From Streptomyces sp. CB09001 (GTDB taxonomy: Bacteria > Actinomycetota > Actinomycetes > Streptomycetales > Streptomycetaceae), in NCBI RefSeq assembly GCF_003369795.1, contig NZ_CP026730.1, forward strand, positions 1,674,001 through 1,738,000: DNA of 64,000 nt. Direction: 5' to 3'. This document shows, one piece after another, positions 16,652 through 24,600 of this stretch. Positions within the stretch are counted from its first letter, which is position 1. Each line of letters begins with the position of its first letter. Under the pieces are notes generated by a model. That model did not search any database. It saw nothing but the letters and a program-made list of their open reading frames with translations, and had not been told where the DNA came from. The position numbers and the translations under genes were made by a program.

Positions 16652-16673
16652 TGTCAGTGGGGCGTGCGAGGGT
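16652..16673 (+). promoter_or_regulatory. PafBC/RecA_NDp-like promoter before the DUF6891 gene
   Basis: TGTCAGTG (16652-16659), 8-nt spacer, GAGGGT (16668-16673). The upstream element matches the damage-promoter consensus fully and the -10 differs at its first base. The predicted start site coincides with the ATG at 16680, i.e. leaderless. Confidence 0.55.
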
Positions 16674-16679
16674 GGCGTC

Positions 16680-17618
16680 ATGGAGAACGACGGGGACCTC
16701 GCCATCAGGGTCGAGACGGAGAACTGGCAGACGCACACCCGGATCCGGGCGGCCGGGCTGCGGGAGCTGGTGGCGCGCATCGGCCCGGCCGGCGACCGCT
16801 TCCTGGTGGTGCAGCGGATACCGGACGTCCCCGACGTGTTCGCGCAGGTGTGGCACGAGGAGGGTGAGGACGGCGGGGGCTACCGGCTGGAGCACCGGGC
16901 CGCGGCGGACGCGTTCTTCGGCACCGACCTCGACGACCCCCACCGCGTGGCCGGCCTCCTGACCGGCTGGGCACGTCAGGAGGCCGGCTGGGACGCGGGC
17001 GTCGACTGGGAGCCGATTCCCGTCCCGCCGCGGGACGAGGTCCCCGACCTGCCGGACGGGGTCCGCGAGCAGGTCGAGCGACGGGTGCGCGAGCGGCTCC
17101 GCTGCGGCTACGACAGCCGGACGACGCTGTCCGAGATCGCGGAGGAGCACCTCGTCGGCGGTGAGTACGGCGCACGACCGGTCTCCCCGGCCCAGGCCCG
17201 GCAGTTGGTGGACCGGCTGTGGCTGGAGCGGCTGGCCGAGCAGGATGCCTGGGGCGAGGAGCCCACCGACCCGGACCGCCTCACCCGGGTCTTCGAGGCC
17301 CTGGACGCGGCCGGTGTCACCGCCCGGGAGAACTTCGCCTGCTGCCGAGGCTGCGGCACCGCGGAGATAGGGGCGGAGCGCGAGGGCGCCCGGGGCTTCG
17401 TCTTCTTCCACCAGCAGAGCACCGAGGCCGCCGCCGAGGGGCACGGGCTCATGCTGTACTACGGCGGTTTCGACGGCTCCGAGGAGACGACCGCGGCCGT
17501 CGGACACGAGGTCGTGGCGGCCTTCGCGGGGTCCGCGCTGTCCACGGAGTGGAACGGCGATCCGGGCCGGGCCATCACCGTCGCCCCGCTGGACTGGCGC
17601 AAACGGCTGGTGGGATGA
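16680..17618 (+). CDS. DUF6891-type conserved protein
   Basis: The 312-residue soluble protein has two parts. An N-terminal ~115 residues has no recognised domain (WHEEGEDGGGYRLEHRAA). The C-terminal part contains VTARENFACCRGCGTAEIGA and GFVFFHQQSTEAAAEGHGLML, matching the DUF6891 pattern with a CCRGC cysteine cluster. An acidic helical segment EQDAWGEEPTDPDRLTRVFEALD links them. The function is unknown; the cysteines could bind metal. The transcript appears leaderless from a damage-type promoter. Confidence 0.7.
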   Translation: MENDGDLAIRVETENWQTHTRIRAAGLRELVARIGPAGDRFLVVQRIPDVPDVFAQVWHEEGEDGGGYRLEHRAAADAFFGTDLDDPHRVAGLLTGWARQEAGWDAGVDWEPIPVPPRDEVPDLPDGVREQVERRVRERLRCGYDSRTTLSEIAEEHLVGGEYGARPVSPAQARQLVDRLWLERLAEQDAWGEEPTDPDRLTRVFEALDAAGVTARENFACCRGCGTAEIGAEREGARGFVFFHQQSTEAAAEGHGLMLYYGGFDGSEETTAAVGHEVVAAFAGSALSTEWNGDPGRAITVAPLDWRKRLVG

Positions 17619-17660
17619 CCGCTCGGGCAGCCGGTTCCGGCCAGTCGGCGTCCACGCACT

Positions 17661-17677
17661 GAGAGGAGTCTCCTCTC
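17661..17677. promoter_or_regulatory. perfect GAGAGGAG-T-CTCCTCTC palindrome
   Basis: An exact 8+1+8 palindrome lies 43 nt after the DUF6891 stop and 29 nt before the leader-peptide ATG. It overlaps the expected -35 zone of that gene. It could be an operator or a small terminator hairpin. Confidence 0.55.
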
Positions 17678-17705
17678 CCCCGCCGCCGTCTGCTTCAATG
17701 GGCCC

Positions 17706-17828
17706 ATGGCCAGCTTCCGGAAGTACGCAGCGACGGGTCGCCACGACCTCGAGCCCTTCTGGCCTTCCCGTCAGCACGACGACTTCGACCGGGTGTGTTG
17801 CCGCGCGACGATCGCGCCGGCCCGCTAG
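17706..17828 (+). CDS. putative cysteine-containing leader peptide, 40 aa
   Basis: The 40-codon ORF begins MASFRKYAATGRHDLEPFW and ends DRVCCRATIAPAR. The HDDFDRVCCRAT stretch recalls short Streptomyces leader peptides that place cysteines after H-D-x-x-R-V and precede regulated genes. It has no Shine-Dalgarno sequence. TTCAAT at 17694-17699 lies 6 nt before the ATG, suggesting a leaderless start. It ends 131 nt before the winged-helix regulator gene, which it may attenuate. Its reality is inferred from position and pattern only. Confidence 0.5.
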   Translation: MASFRKYAATGRHDLEPFWPSRQHDDFDRVCCRATIAPAR

Positions 17829-17959
17829 AGAGCCACACCTCCCAGGCCTTCCGCGCCTGCCGCCGGTGCGCACGACGTACGTCCCGCGACGCGCCCGACC
17901 ACGAACTCGCGCCCGTCGCCCCTCCCGACGAACCTCTCGCGCGAAAGAGCTGACGTCTC

Positions 17960-18568
17960 ATGGCGACCACCCGTTCCCTGTCCACCGTCACCCTCGACTC
18001 CTCCACCCACCCCCACACCGCAGGAACCGCCGCCTCCGCCCTTCCGGGCGGTGGTGCTTCCCGGCACCGGCTGCGCGCCGTGGACCGGGACGAGCTGGTG
18101 GACGTCCCGGACCTGCTGCCGCCGGGCGCGACCTGGCTGCCCGCGCCCCCGCACACGCTGCCCGCGCTGCCCGGCCGCCCGCCGATGGTCGGCTACCTGG
18201 TGCTCGTCCCCGCCGACCAGCAGCCGCCGTTCCGCCCCGTGGGCGTGGCCGGACCGTCGCTCGCGGACGGCGAGGACCCACTGGTCCGGATCGACCCCGT
18301 GCGACGCACCGCCGCCGTGGACGGACGTGAACTGGACCTGACCTACCTGGAGTTCGAACTCCTCGCACACCTCGTCGGGCATCCGCACCGGGTGCACACC
18401 CGCGACCAGCTGGTCACCACGGTGTGGGGCTACGGCCACGTGGGCGACGGCCGCACCGTCGACGTGCACGTGGCCCGGCTGCGCCGGAAGCTCGGCGCGG
18501 AGCACCGGCGGACGATCCAGACCGTGCGGCGCGTCGGCTACAAGTACACGCCGCCCACCGGCCACTGA
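17960..18568 (+). CDS. orphan winged-helix (OmpR/PhoB-type) regulator without receiver
   Basis: The 202-residue protein has a Pro-rich, unfolded-looking N-terminal half. Its C-terminal Trans_Reg_C winged helix (about 110-198) runs VDGRELDLTYLEFELLAHLV, VHTRDQLVTTVWGYGH, GRTVDVHVARLRRKLG and IQTVRRVGYKY. There is no phospho-receiver domain or aspartate pocket and no adjacent kinase, so it must be controlled in another way. The cysteine leader peptide upstream offers one possibility. GAAAGAG-like purines precede ATG 17960. Confidence 0.85.
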   Translation: MATTRSLSTVTLDSSTHPHTAGTAASALPGGGASRHRLRAVDRDELVDVPDLLPPGATWLPAPPHTLPALPGRPPMVGYLVLVPADQQPPFRPVGVAGPSLADGEDPLVRIDPVRRTAAVDGRELDLTYLEFELLAHLVGHPHRVHTRDQLVTTVWGYGHVGDGRTVDVHVARLRRKLGAEHRRTIQTVRRVGYKYTPPTGH

Positions 18569-18650
18569 GCCCCGCCGCACCGCCCCACCGCCCCTCTGCC
18601 CACGGCAGAGCGGCGTTCCCTCCGTCCCCCGCACCCGGCACAGTGACGGC

Positions 18651-19718
18651 ATGAGGCTACTGGTGCTGGGCGGTACGGAGTTCGTGGGGCGGGCCGTGGT
18701 CGAGGCGGCGCTCGGCCGCGGCTGGGAGGTGACCGTCCTGCACCGCGGACGGCACGCCCCGCCCCCCGGAGCGCGGGCGCTGCACGGCGACCGCACCGCG
18801 CCCGACGGGCTCGCCGCCCTGGCCGGGGGCACGTGGGACGCCGTCGTCGACACCTGGTCGACGGCGCCCCGCGCGGTGCGGGACGCGGCGCGGCTGCTGC
18901 ACGGCCGCGCCGGACGGTACGTGTACGTGTCGAGCTGCTCGGTGTACGCCTGGGCCCCGCCCGCCGGGTACACCGAGGACGCCCCGCTCGTCGAGGGCGC
19001 CTCGGCGGACGCCGGGCAGAGCGACTACGCCCGGGACAAGCGGGGTGCCGAGCTGGCCGTCCTGGACGCCTTCGGCGCGGACCGCTCGGTGCTGGTGCGG
19101 GCCGGGCTGATCCTCGGCCCGTACGAGAACATCGGCCGGCTGCCGTGGTGGCTGAACCGCACGGCCCGCGGCGGCCCCGTCCTCGCACCCGGCCCGCGGG
19201 ACCTGCCCCTGCAGTACGTCGACGTCCGCGACCTCGCCGCCTGGGTGCTCGGCGCGGTGGAGCGGGAGCTGGGCGGACCGTACAACCTGGCCTCCCCGCC
19301 GGGGCACACCACCATGGGTGCCCTGCTCGGCGCCTGCGCGAAGGTCACCGGCGGCGCGGCGCGGCTGCGCTGGACCGCCCCCGAGACCGTCCTCGCCGCC
19401 GGTGTCGAGCCGTGGGGGCAGCTGCCGGTGTGGACACCCCCGGGCAGCGACCTGCACGCCGCCCTGCAGAGCGCGGACGTCTCCCGGGCCCTGGCGACGG
19501 GCCTGGCCTGCCGCCCGGCCGCCGACACCGTGGCCGACACCTGGACCTGGCTGCGGGAGCTCGGCGGCCCGGCGCCCCTCCGCCCGGACCGCCCGCCGGT
19601 CGGCCTGGACCCGGAGACGGAGGCGAAGGTCCTCGCCGCCGACGCCATCGACACCACCGACGCCGCCACCGACGCCGGGCCCGGCGCGGGTGGGGGTGTA
19701 TCTGACACCACCCCCTGA
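18651..19718 (+). CDS. NAD-dependent epimerase/reductase (extended SDR)
   Basis: The 355-residue extended SDR has the N-terminal GGTEFVGRAVVEAAL dinucleotide motif, YVYVSSCSVYAWAP, and SDYARDKRGAE carrying YxxxK. The C-terminal substrate domain includes PLQYVDVRDLAAWVL. It resembles NAD-epimerases annotated as UDP-sugar or isoflavone-reductase-like enzymes; the substrate is unknown. A second, related gene lies at 52.9 kb. CACAGT at 18639-18644 sits 6 nt before ATG 18651, and no Shine-Dalgarno is visible. The low-complexity Asp/Thr/Ala C-tail is unusual. Confidence 0.85.
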   Translation: MRLLVLGGTEFVGRAVVEAALGRGWEVTVLHRGRHAPPPGARALHGDRTAPDGLAALAGGTWDAVVDTWSTAPRAVRDAARLLHGRAGRYVYVSSCSVYAWAPPAGYTEDAPLVEGASADAGQSDYARDKRGAELAVLDAFGADRSVLVRAGLILGPYENIGRLPWWLNRTARGGPVLAPGPRDLPLQYVDVRDLAAWVLGAVERELGGPYNLASPPGHTTMGALLGACAKVTGGAARLRWTAPETVLAAGVEPWGQLPVWTPPGSDLHAALQSADVSRALATGLACRPAADTVADTWTWLRELGGPAPLRPDRPPVGLDPETEAKVLAADAIDTTDAATDAGPGAGGGVSDTTP

Positions 19719-19771
19719 TCGGGGTGCCCGGCCCCGTGACCCGCGCCGGTCGCCTCGGCGAGACTGATGCC

Positions 19772-21049
19772 ATGAGCATCGAGACGAAGAGCAGCACACG
19801 GCGGCCACCGGCACGGGAGCGGGCGCGGAACGTCGCGCTGTCGGGCGCGCGAGGACTGGCACTGATCTTCATCTCCCTGCCCGGCGCGGTGGTCTGCTTC
19901 TGTTTCGCCCTCGTCTCCATCGCCCTGATCCCGATCGGCGTCGGCATCGTCACCACACCGTGGGTGCTGGCGGGGGTACGGGCGTTCGCGGACCGGCGGC
20001 GGCTGCTCGCCGCCGAGTGGGGCGGGGTGCGGATCCCGCGGGCGTACCGGCCGCTGCCCGAGGACGCCAATCCGTGGGCCCGCACCTTCGGGATGCTGCG
20101 TGACCCGGCGACCTGGCGGGACATCGGGTGGCTGCCGGTCGACATGACGGCGGGCTTCGTCACGGCGCTGGTCGCCTTCGCCCTGCCGCTCTACCCGCTG
20201 GAGGGCTTCGCCATCGCGGCCGGGCTGTGGCGGGTGCTGCCCGACGGGTACTGGTACGGCTTCGTCAAGGTCACCGACCAGACCTCCGCCTTCTACGCCG
20301 CCGGGCTGGGCGCCGTACTCCTCCTCGCCGCCCTCTGGCTCACCCCGCTGCTGCTGCGCGCCCACTTCCGGCTCACCGGCGCCGTCCTCGGCTCCGGCCA
20401 GGGCGAACTCGCCGAGCGGGTGCGGGTACTGACCGAGACGCGGCGCGACGCCGTCGACACCTCCGCCGCCGAACTGCGCCGCATCGAGCGGGACCTGCAC
20501 GACGGGGCGCAGGCCCGGCTGGTCGCCATGGGCATGGACCTGGGCACCATCGAGGCGCTGCTGGAGAAGGACCCGGAGAAGGCCAGGGAACTGCTCGCAC
20601 AGGCCCGGCGGTCCTCCGCCGACGCCCTGACCGAGCTGCGCGAACTGGTGCGCGGCATCCACCCGCCGGTGCTCGCCGAACGCGGCCTGGGCGACGCGGT
20701 ACGGGCCCTGGCACTGCGGCTGCCCGTCACCGTCGAGGTGGAGGTGGACCTGCCCGGCCGCGCCGAGGCACCCGTGGAGTCGGCCGCGTACTTCGCGGTC
20801 AGCGAGATCCTCACCAACGCCGTGAAGCACTCCGGCGCCGACCGGATCTGGATCGACATCCACCACGGCGAGGGGCTGCTGCGCGTCTCCGTCACCGACA
20901 ACGGCAAGGGCGGTGCGTCGATCGCGGCGGGCTCGGGCCTGGCCGGGGTGGAGCGCCGACTCGGTACATTCGACGGCGTCCTGGCCGTCAGCTCGCCCGC
21001 GGGCGGCCCCACCATGGTCACCATGGAGATCCCTTGCGCGTTGTCCTAG
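19772..21049 (+). CDS. NarL-type sensor histidine kinase
   Basis: The 425-residue kinase has an N-terminal sensor region with four predicted membrane segments (about 27-75 and 125-210). A HisKA_3 dimerisation domain follows, with the phospho-acceptor His243 in ERDLHDGAQARLVAMGM. The HATPase_c domain shows SEILTNAVKHSGA (N box) and VTDNGKGG (G1 box). The membrane domain is of the DUF-type found in Streptomyces NarL-like kinases. The gene overlaps the response regulator by 16 nt. GAGACT 6 nt before ATG 19772 suggests a leaderless start. The signal is unknown. Confidence 0.92.
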   Translation: MSIETKSSTRRPPARERARNVALSGARGLALIFISLPGAVVCFCFALVSIALIPIGVGIVTTPWVLAGVRAFADRRRLLAAEWGGVRIPRAYRPLPEDANPWARTFGMLRDPATWRDIGWLPVDMTAGFVTALVAFALPLYPLEGFAIAAGLWRVLPDGYWYGFVKVTDQTSAFYAAGLGAVLLLAALWLTPLLLRAHFRLTGAVLGSGQGELAERVRVLTETRRDAVDTSAAELRRIERDLHDGAQARLVAMGMDLGTIEALLEKDPEKARELLAQARRSSADALTELRELVRGIHPPVLAERGLGDAVRALALRLPVTVEVEVDLPGRAEAPVESAAYFAVSEILTNAVKHSGADRIWIDIHHGEGLLRVSVTDNGKGGASIAAGSGLAGVERRLGTFDGVLAVSSPAGGPTMVTMEIPCALS

Positions 21050-21687
21050 CCGAAGACCTGTTCCTGCTGCGCGACGGACTGGTCCGGCTTTTGGAGGCCC
21101 ACGACTTCGAGATCGCCGCGGCCGTCGAGACCGGCCCCGAGCTGTCCCGGGCGCTGGCCGAACTGCGGCCGGACGTGGCCGTGGTCGACGTCCGGCTGCC
21201 GCCCACGCTCACCGACGAGGGCCTGCAGTGCGCGCTGCAGGCCCGCCGCGACCGGCCCGGGCTGCCGGTGCTGGTCCTCTCCCAGCACGTGGAGCAGTTG
21301 TACGCGCGCGAGCTGCTGGCCGACGGGAGCGGCGGTGTGGGGTACCTGCTCAAGGACCGGGTGTTCGACGCGGAGCAGTTCGTGGACGCCGTACGGCGGG
21401 TGGCGTCGGGCGGTACCGCGATGGACCCGCAGGTCATCCAGCAGCTGCTCAGCCGGCGCGCGGCGGAGGACCGGCCGCTGGAGCGGCTGACGCCGCGCGA
21501 GCTGGAGGTGCTGGAGCTGATGGCGCAGGGCCGGACCAACGCGGCGATCGCCGGCAAGCTCGTCGTCACGGAGCGGGCGATCGCGAAGCACACGGCGAAC
21601 ATCTTCGCGAAGCTGAGCCTGGAGGTCTCGGACGACGACAACCGCCGTGTCCTGGCGGTTCTGGCGTATCTGGACCGCGGCCGCTGA
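21034..21687 (+). CDS. NarL/LuxR-family response regulator (TTG start)
   Basis: The 217-residue response regulator has a receiver with the acidic pair in VLAED, phospho-acceptor Asp52 in DVAVVDVRLP, and the K of GYLLKDRV. A LuxR-type HTH follows (LTPRELEVLELMAQGRTNAAIA, then TERAIAKHTANIFAKL). The only in-frame start that preserves the receiver's first strand is TTG 21034, inside the kinase gene, with GGAG 5 nt upstream. Translation is probably coupled to the kinase. The partner is the preceding HisKA_3 kinase. Confidence 0.92.
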   Translation: MRVVLAEDLFLLRDGLVRLLEAHDFEIAAAVETGPELSRALAELRPDVAVVDVRLPPTLTDEGLQCALQARRDRPGLPVLVLSQHVEQLYARELLADGSGGVGYLLKDRVFDAEQFVDAVRRVASGGTAMDPQVIQQLLSRRAAEDRPLERLTPRELEVLELMAQGRTNAAIAGKLVVTERAIAKHTANIFAKLSLEVSDDDNRRVLAVLAYLDRGR

Positions 21688-21701
21688 CCCTGTGACGCGT
21701 C

Positions 21702-21723
21702 CCGGGGGCCCCACCGGCCCCGG
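21702..21723 (+). terminator. terminator after the two-component pair
   Basis: CCGGGGGCC pairs with GGCCCCGG (one extra G) around CCAC. It begins 15 nt after the response-regulator stop. Confidence 0.65.
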
Positions 21724-21752
21724 CAATTCCCGAGACGGGTGAACACCTCTGG

Positions 21753-21780
21753 AGCGGCTTCCGTATGGATGGGAGCCGCT
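21753..21780 (+). other. 5' UTR hairpin before the DUF1996 gene
   Basis: AGCGGCT (21753-21759) pairs with AGCCGCT (21774-21780) over 7 bp around a 14-nt loop, about 66 nt before the start codon. It may be a leader structure or second terminator. No known riboswitch consensus was recognised. Confidence 0.4.
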
Positions 21781-21846
21781 TCACTCCTGTCGGGCGCCCT
21801 CGATGCCCCGCAAGCGATGCCCCCGCAAGGAAGTTTGAGGAGTTCC

Positions 21847-23367
21847 ATGGGACGCAACACAAGAAAACGCCGTACGCCGCTGGCCACCAAGATCGTAGCC
21901 GGGGCGGCGGCCCTGGCGGTCGGCGGGGGCGGGCTGGTCTGGGCCAACTTCTACGCTTCGGCGCACGAGGATCACGGGGGTCACAACCGGACCAGGTCGG
22001 CCGGCGCGCAGGTCGCGACGATCGACTGCCCCGACGTCGGCCAGCAGATCCGTGAAGTGCCGGACCGGGCGCGCGGGGAGGTGGACGGCGAACTGGCCAC
22101 GATGGACAGCCAGATCACCAACGCCTACCAGCGCCTCGCCACCACCCGGCGGGCGCAGGCCGGTGACGCGCAGTTCGTCCAGAACACCATTCTGGGCCCG
22201 CTCAAGGACCGGCGGAAGGCGATCATCGACCGGATCCAGCTGGAGATCAACCGGGCCGGCGGCAAGGCCGACGGCAACCTGGACGAGCTGGCCGGGTGCC
22301 AGGGGCGTCCCGCGGACCAGCAGAACGGCGGCGGCCAGAACGGCGGCGGTCAGGACGACGGCCAGGACGGCGGCCAGAACGACGATGGCCAGAACGGTGA
22401 CGGTCAGGGCCAGGAGGGCAACGACGACAACGGCAACGGCGTCGCGGGTCCGGTCGCCGAGGACTTCGTCGACATCAACGACGTCCAGCCGAACTCCCGC
22501 AACAGCCGCAACGGCCTGGCCGCCGACGGCGACGGCGGTTCCACCGGCAGCTTCACCACGGACTGCGGCGTCAACGAGAACAACCTGTTCAACAGCGACA
22601 ACCTGATCGCCGCCCCGGGTGTCGACAACGGCGCGCACCACACGCACGACTACGTCGGCAACCAGGACAACGACGCCTTCTCCAGCGACGAGGATCTCGC
22701 CAACGCGGACACCTCCTGCCAGAACCAGGGCGACAAGTCCACGTACTACTGGCCGGTGCTGCGCCTCCAGGACGGCACGCAGGAGTTCGACGCGAACGAC
22801 CAGGGCGGTGGCGCCGAGGGCAACGTCGGCAAGATCCTCAAGCCGGCCGAGGCCCAGATCAGGTTCGTCGGCAGCCGGCAGGGCGACGTCGTCGCGATGC
22901 CGAAGTTCCTGCGCGTCATCACCGGTGACGCCAAGTCCTTCACCAACGGCGACGCCAACGCCAACACCTCGTGGAGCTGCTCCGGCTTCGAGGACCGTCA
23001 GGTGACGGACAAGTACCCGCTGTGCCCCGACGGCAGCCAGGTGCTGCGCACGGTCAACTTCCAGAGCTGCTGGGACGGCCAGAACATCGACAGCGCCAAC
23101 CACCGGGACCACATGGCGTTCGTCCAGGAGGACGGCAGCTGCGCGAACGGCTTCCAGGCCGTGCCCCAGCTGCAGATACGCCTCGCGTACGACATTCCCA
23201 CCCCGACCGTCGAGAACGGCCAGGTGCAGAACCCGTACGCCGTGGACAGCTTCCCGGAGCAGCTGCACAAGCCGATCACGGATCACAACGACTTCATCAA
23301 CGTCATGGACGAGGACCTGATGAACGAGGTGGTCGACTGCATCAACCGCGGCGAGGACTGCCAGTAG
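21847..23367 (+). CDS. secreted DUF1996 protein with Gln/Gly/Asp-rich linker
   Basis: The 506-residue protein has a basic N-terminus ([15 protein letters not shown]) and a signal peptide (about 14-38). A helical domain with two cysteines (about 60-155) precedes a low-complexity linker of QNGGGQ/QDDGQ units (about 158-200). The C-terminal DUF1996 domain (about 250-490) has six cysteines and [12 protein letters not shown]1996 is mostly fungal and extracellular, and is found in some actinobacteria. No catalytic residues are established. ATG 21847 has GAGGAG upstream. It ends at a strong bidirectional terminator. Confidence 0.85.
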   Translation: MGRNTRKRRTPLATKIVAGAAALAVGGGGLVWANFYASAHEDHGGHNRTRSAGAQVATIDCPDVGQQIREVPDRARGEVDGELATMDSQITNAYQRLATTRRAQAGDAQFVQNTILGPLKDRRKAIIDRIQLEINRAGGKADGNLDELAGCQGRPADQQNGGGQNGGGQDDGQDGGQNDDGQNGDGQGQEGNDDNGNGVAGPVAEDFVDINDVQPNSRNSRNGLAADGDGGSTGSFTTDCGVNENNLFNSDNLIAAPGVDNGAHHTHDYVGNQDNDAFSSDEDLANADTSCQNQGDKSTYYWPVLRLQDGTQEFDANDQGGGAEGNVGKILKPAEAQIRFVGSRQGDVVAMPKFLRVITGDAKSFTNGDANANTSWSCSGFEDRQVTDKYPLCPDGSQVLRTVNFQSCWDGQNIDSANHRDHMAFVQEDGSCANGFQAVPQLQIRLAYDIPTPTVENGQVQNPYAVDSFPEQLHKPITDHNDFINVMDEDLMNEVVDCINRGEDCQ

Positions 23368-23390
23368 CGGTACCGGCCCGGTGGCAAGGA

Positions 23391-23424
23391 GGGGGCAGGT
23401 GACGGATTTCCGTCACCTGCCCCC
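23391..23424. terminator. 16-bp perfect-stem bidirectional terminator
   Basis: Arms 23391-23406 and 23409-23424 are exact complements. The formal loop is only TT, so the apical pairs must open. It separates the convergent DUF1996 and lipoprotein genes. Confidence 0.85.
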
Positions 23425-23443
23425 TTCGCGCGTCCGCGTCCGG

Positions 23444-23887
23444 TCAGCCGGAATGCCCGGCGTGCTCGCCGTGCCCGGCCGAGTGCCCACCGCCGCCCCC
23501 GTGCTGCACACCCTGTTCCAGGGTTCCGCCGAGCGTGCCGCGCAGCTCCGCCACCACGTCCTCGTGGCCGACGGCGACCCATTTGCGGCCGACGAGGTAG
23601 AAGCCGCCGTAGTCCTTGGCCGTGTTGATCCACTCGCGCTGGCCCCGGTCGGTGGCGAAGGTGGCCAGGACGTACTTCCCGTCGCCCTTTCCGCACAGGG
23701 CCTGGCGGATGGTGTCGGCGTCGGTCTGCATGTTCGGGGTGCACTCGGCCTCGGCGGCCAGGTGTTCCAGGCTGCCGGTCGCCGTCGCGGGCACGGTGTC
23801 CGCGCCGTCCCCGCCGGCGCCGCAGCCCGTCAGCGCCAGGACCGCCGCAAGGGCGGCCGGCGCGAGCATCGGTCGGGTCAGCCTCAT
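23444..23887 (-). CDS. lipoprotein with His/Gly-rich C-terminal tail
   Basis: The 147-residue protein has a signal peptide with lipobox LALTGC (Cys at about 22). The mature region has two further cysteines (ECTPNMQ and ALCGKGDG) and a compact domain, KYVLATFATDRGQREWINT, then VGRKWVAVGHEDVVAELR. The tail holds six histidines in a Gly/Ser setting (HGGGGGHSAGHGEHAGHSG). Such tails commonly bind Cu, Zn or Ni. It is membrane-anchored outside the cell. GGAGGA precedes the ATG by about 5 nt. Function is not assigned; metal binding is inferred. Confidence 0.8.
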   Translation of the reverse strand: MRLTRPMLAPAALAAVLALTGCGAGGDGADTVPATATGSLEHLAAEAECTPNMQTDADTIRQALCGKGDGKYVLATFATDRGQREWINTAKDYGGFYLVGRKWVAVGHEDVVAELRGTLGGTLEQGVQHGGGGGHSAGHGEHAGHSG

Positions 23888-24022
23888 GTGTTCCTCCGGT
23901 CCGCTTCGGCGACATGCCGCACGGAGCCCCGGCGAGGGGCTCCCGCCATCGATACGGGCGCGGGGCGCGAAGTACTCAGGAGTCCGGGTGCCGTTGTGCG
24001 GGCGCCGTGCGAGAGTGGGCGC

Positions 24023-24532
24023 GTGGACCAGGACTGGGAAGAGCGTGTGACGGCCGCCTGGGCGGCGTTCGACGACTACGCCGAGGAGGACGCCGCCGAC
24101 TTCCGGGCGGTCGTCGACGCCCTCGCCGACGAGTTGCCCGCGGACAGCCCGCTGGGCCTGTTCGAGCGGGCCTGCGCCTGGGACTCGACGGGCCACTCCG
24201 ACCGGGCGGTGCCGCTGTACCGCGAGGCGCTGGAGCGCGGGCTCGGCGAGGTCAGCCCCTACAAGGGGCGCCGGGCCAAGATCCAGCTCTCCAGCTCGCT
24301 GCGGAACACCGGTCACCCGGAGGAAGGCGTGAAGCTGCTCTCGCCGGAACTGGTCGCCCCGTCCGACGAGTTGGACGACGCCGTGCGGGCCACGCTCGCG
24401 CTCTGCCTGTCCAGCATGGGCCGCGACCGTGAGGGCCTGTCCCTGGTGCTCGGCGCGCTGGCGCCCCATCTGCCGCGCTACCAGCGCTCGATGGCCACCT
24501 ACGCGCGGCTCCTGGTGGAGCCGGAGGAGTAG
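24023..24532 (+). CDS. tetratricopeptide-repeat protein
   Basis: The 169-residue cytoplasmic protein consists of about three TPR-like helix pairs (FERACAWDSTGHSDRAVPLYREAL, then IQLSSSLRNTGHPEEGVKLL, then LALCLSSMGRDREGLSLV). This matches the TPR_5 type that mediates protein-protein contacts. GTG 24023 lies 6 nt after GAGAGT with no Shine-Dalgarno, so it is probably leaderless. It is divergent from the His-rich lipoprotein gene. The partner is unknown. Confidence 0.8.
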   Translation: MDQDWEERVTAAWAAFDDYAEEDAADFRAVVDALADELPADSPLGLFERACAWDSTGHSDRAVPLYREALERGLGEVSPYKGRRAKIQLSSSLRNTGHPEEGVKLLSPELVAPSDELDDAVRATLALCLSSMGRDREGLSLVLGALAPHLPRYQRSMATYARLLVEPEE

Positions 24533-24600
24533 CGCGGCTTCCGTGCCCGGCCGGGGCGGTCGTACGGTGACCATCGCCCCGTTCGCTCGTTCTGCTGAAC

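Noticed and set aside
21702..21846. c-di-AMP (ydaO-type) riboswitch in the leader of the secreted DUF1996 gene
   Set aside because: Such switches occur before cell-wall hydrolase genes in Streptomyces, but the required conserved purine blocks are not present here.
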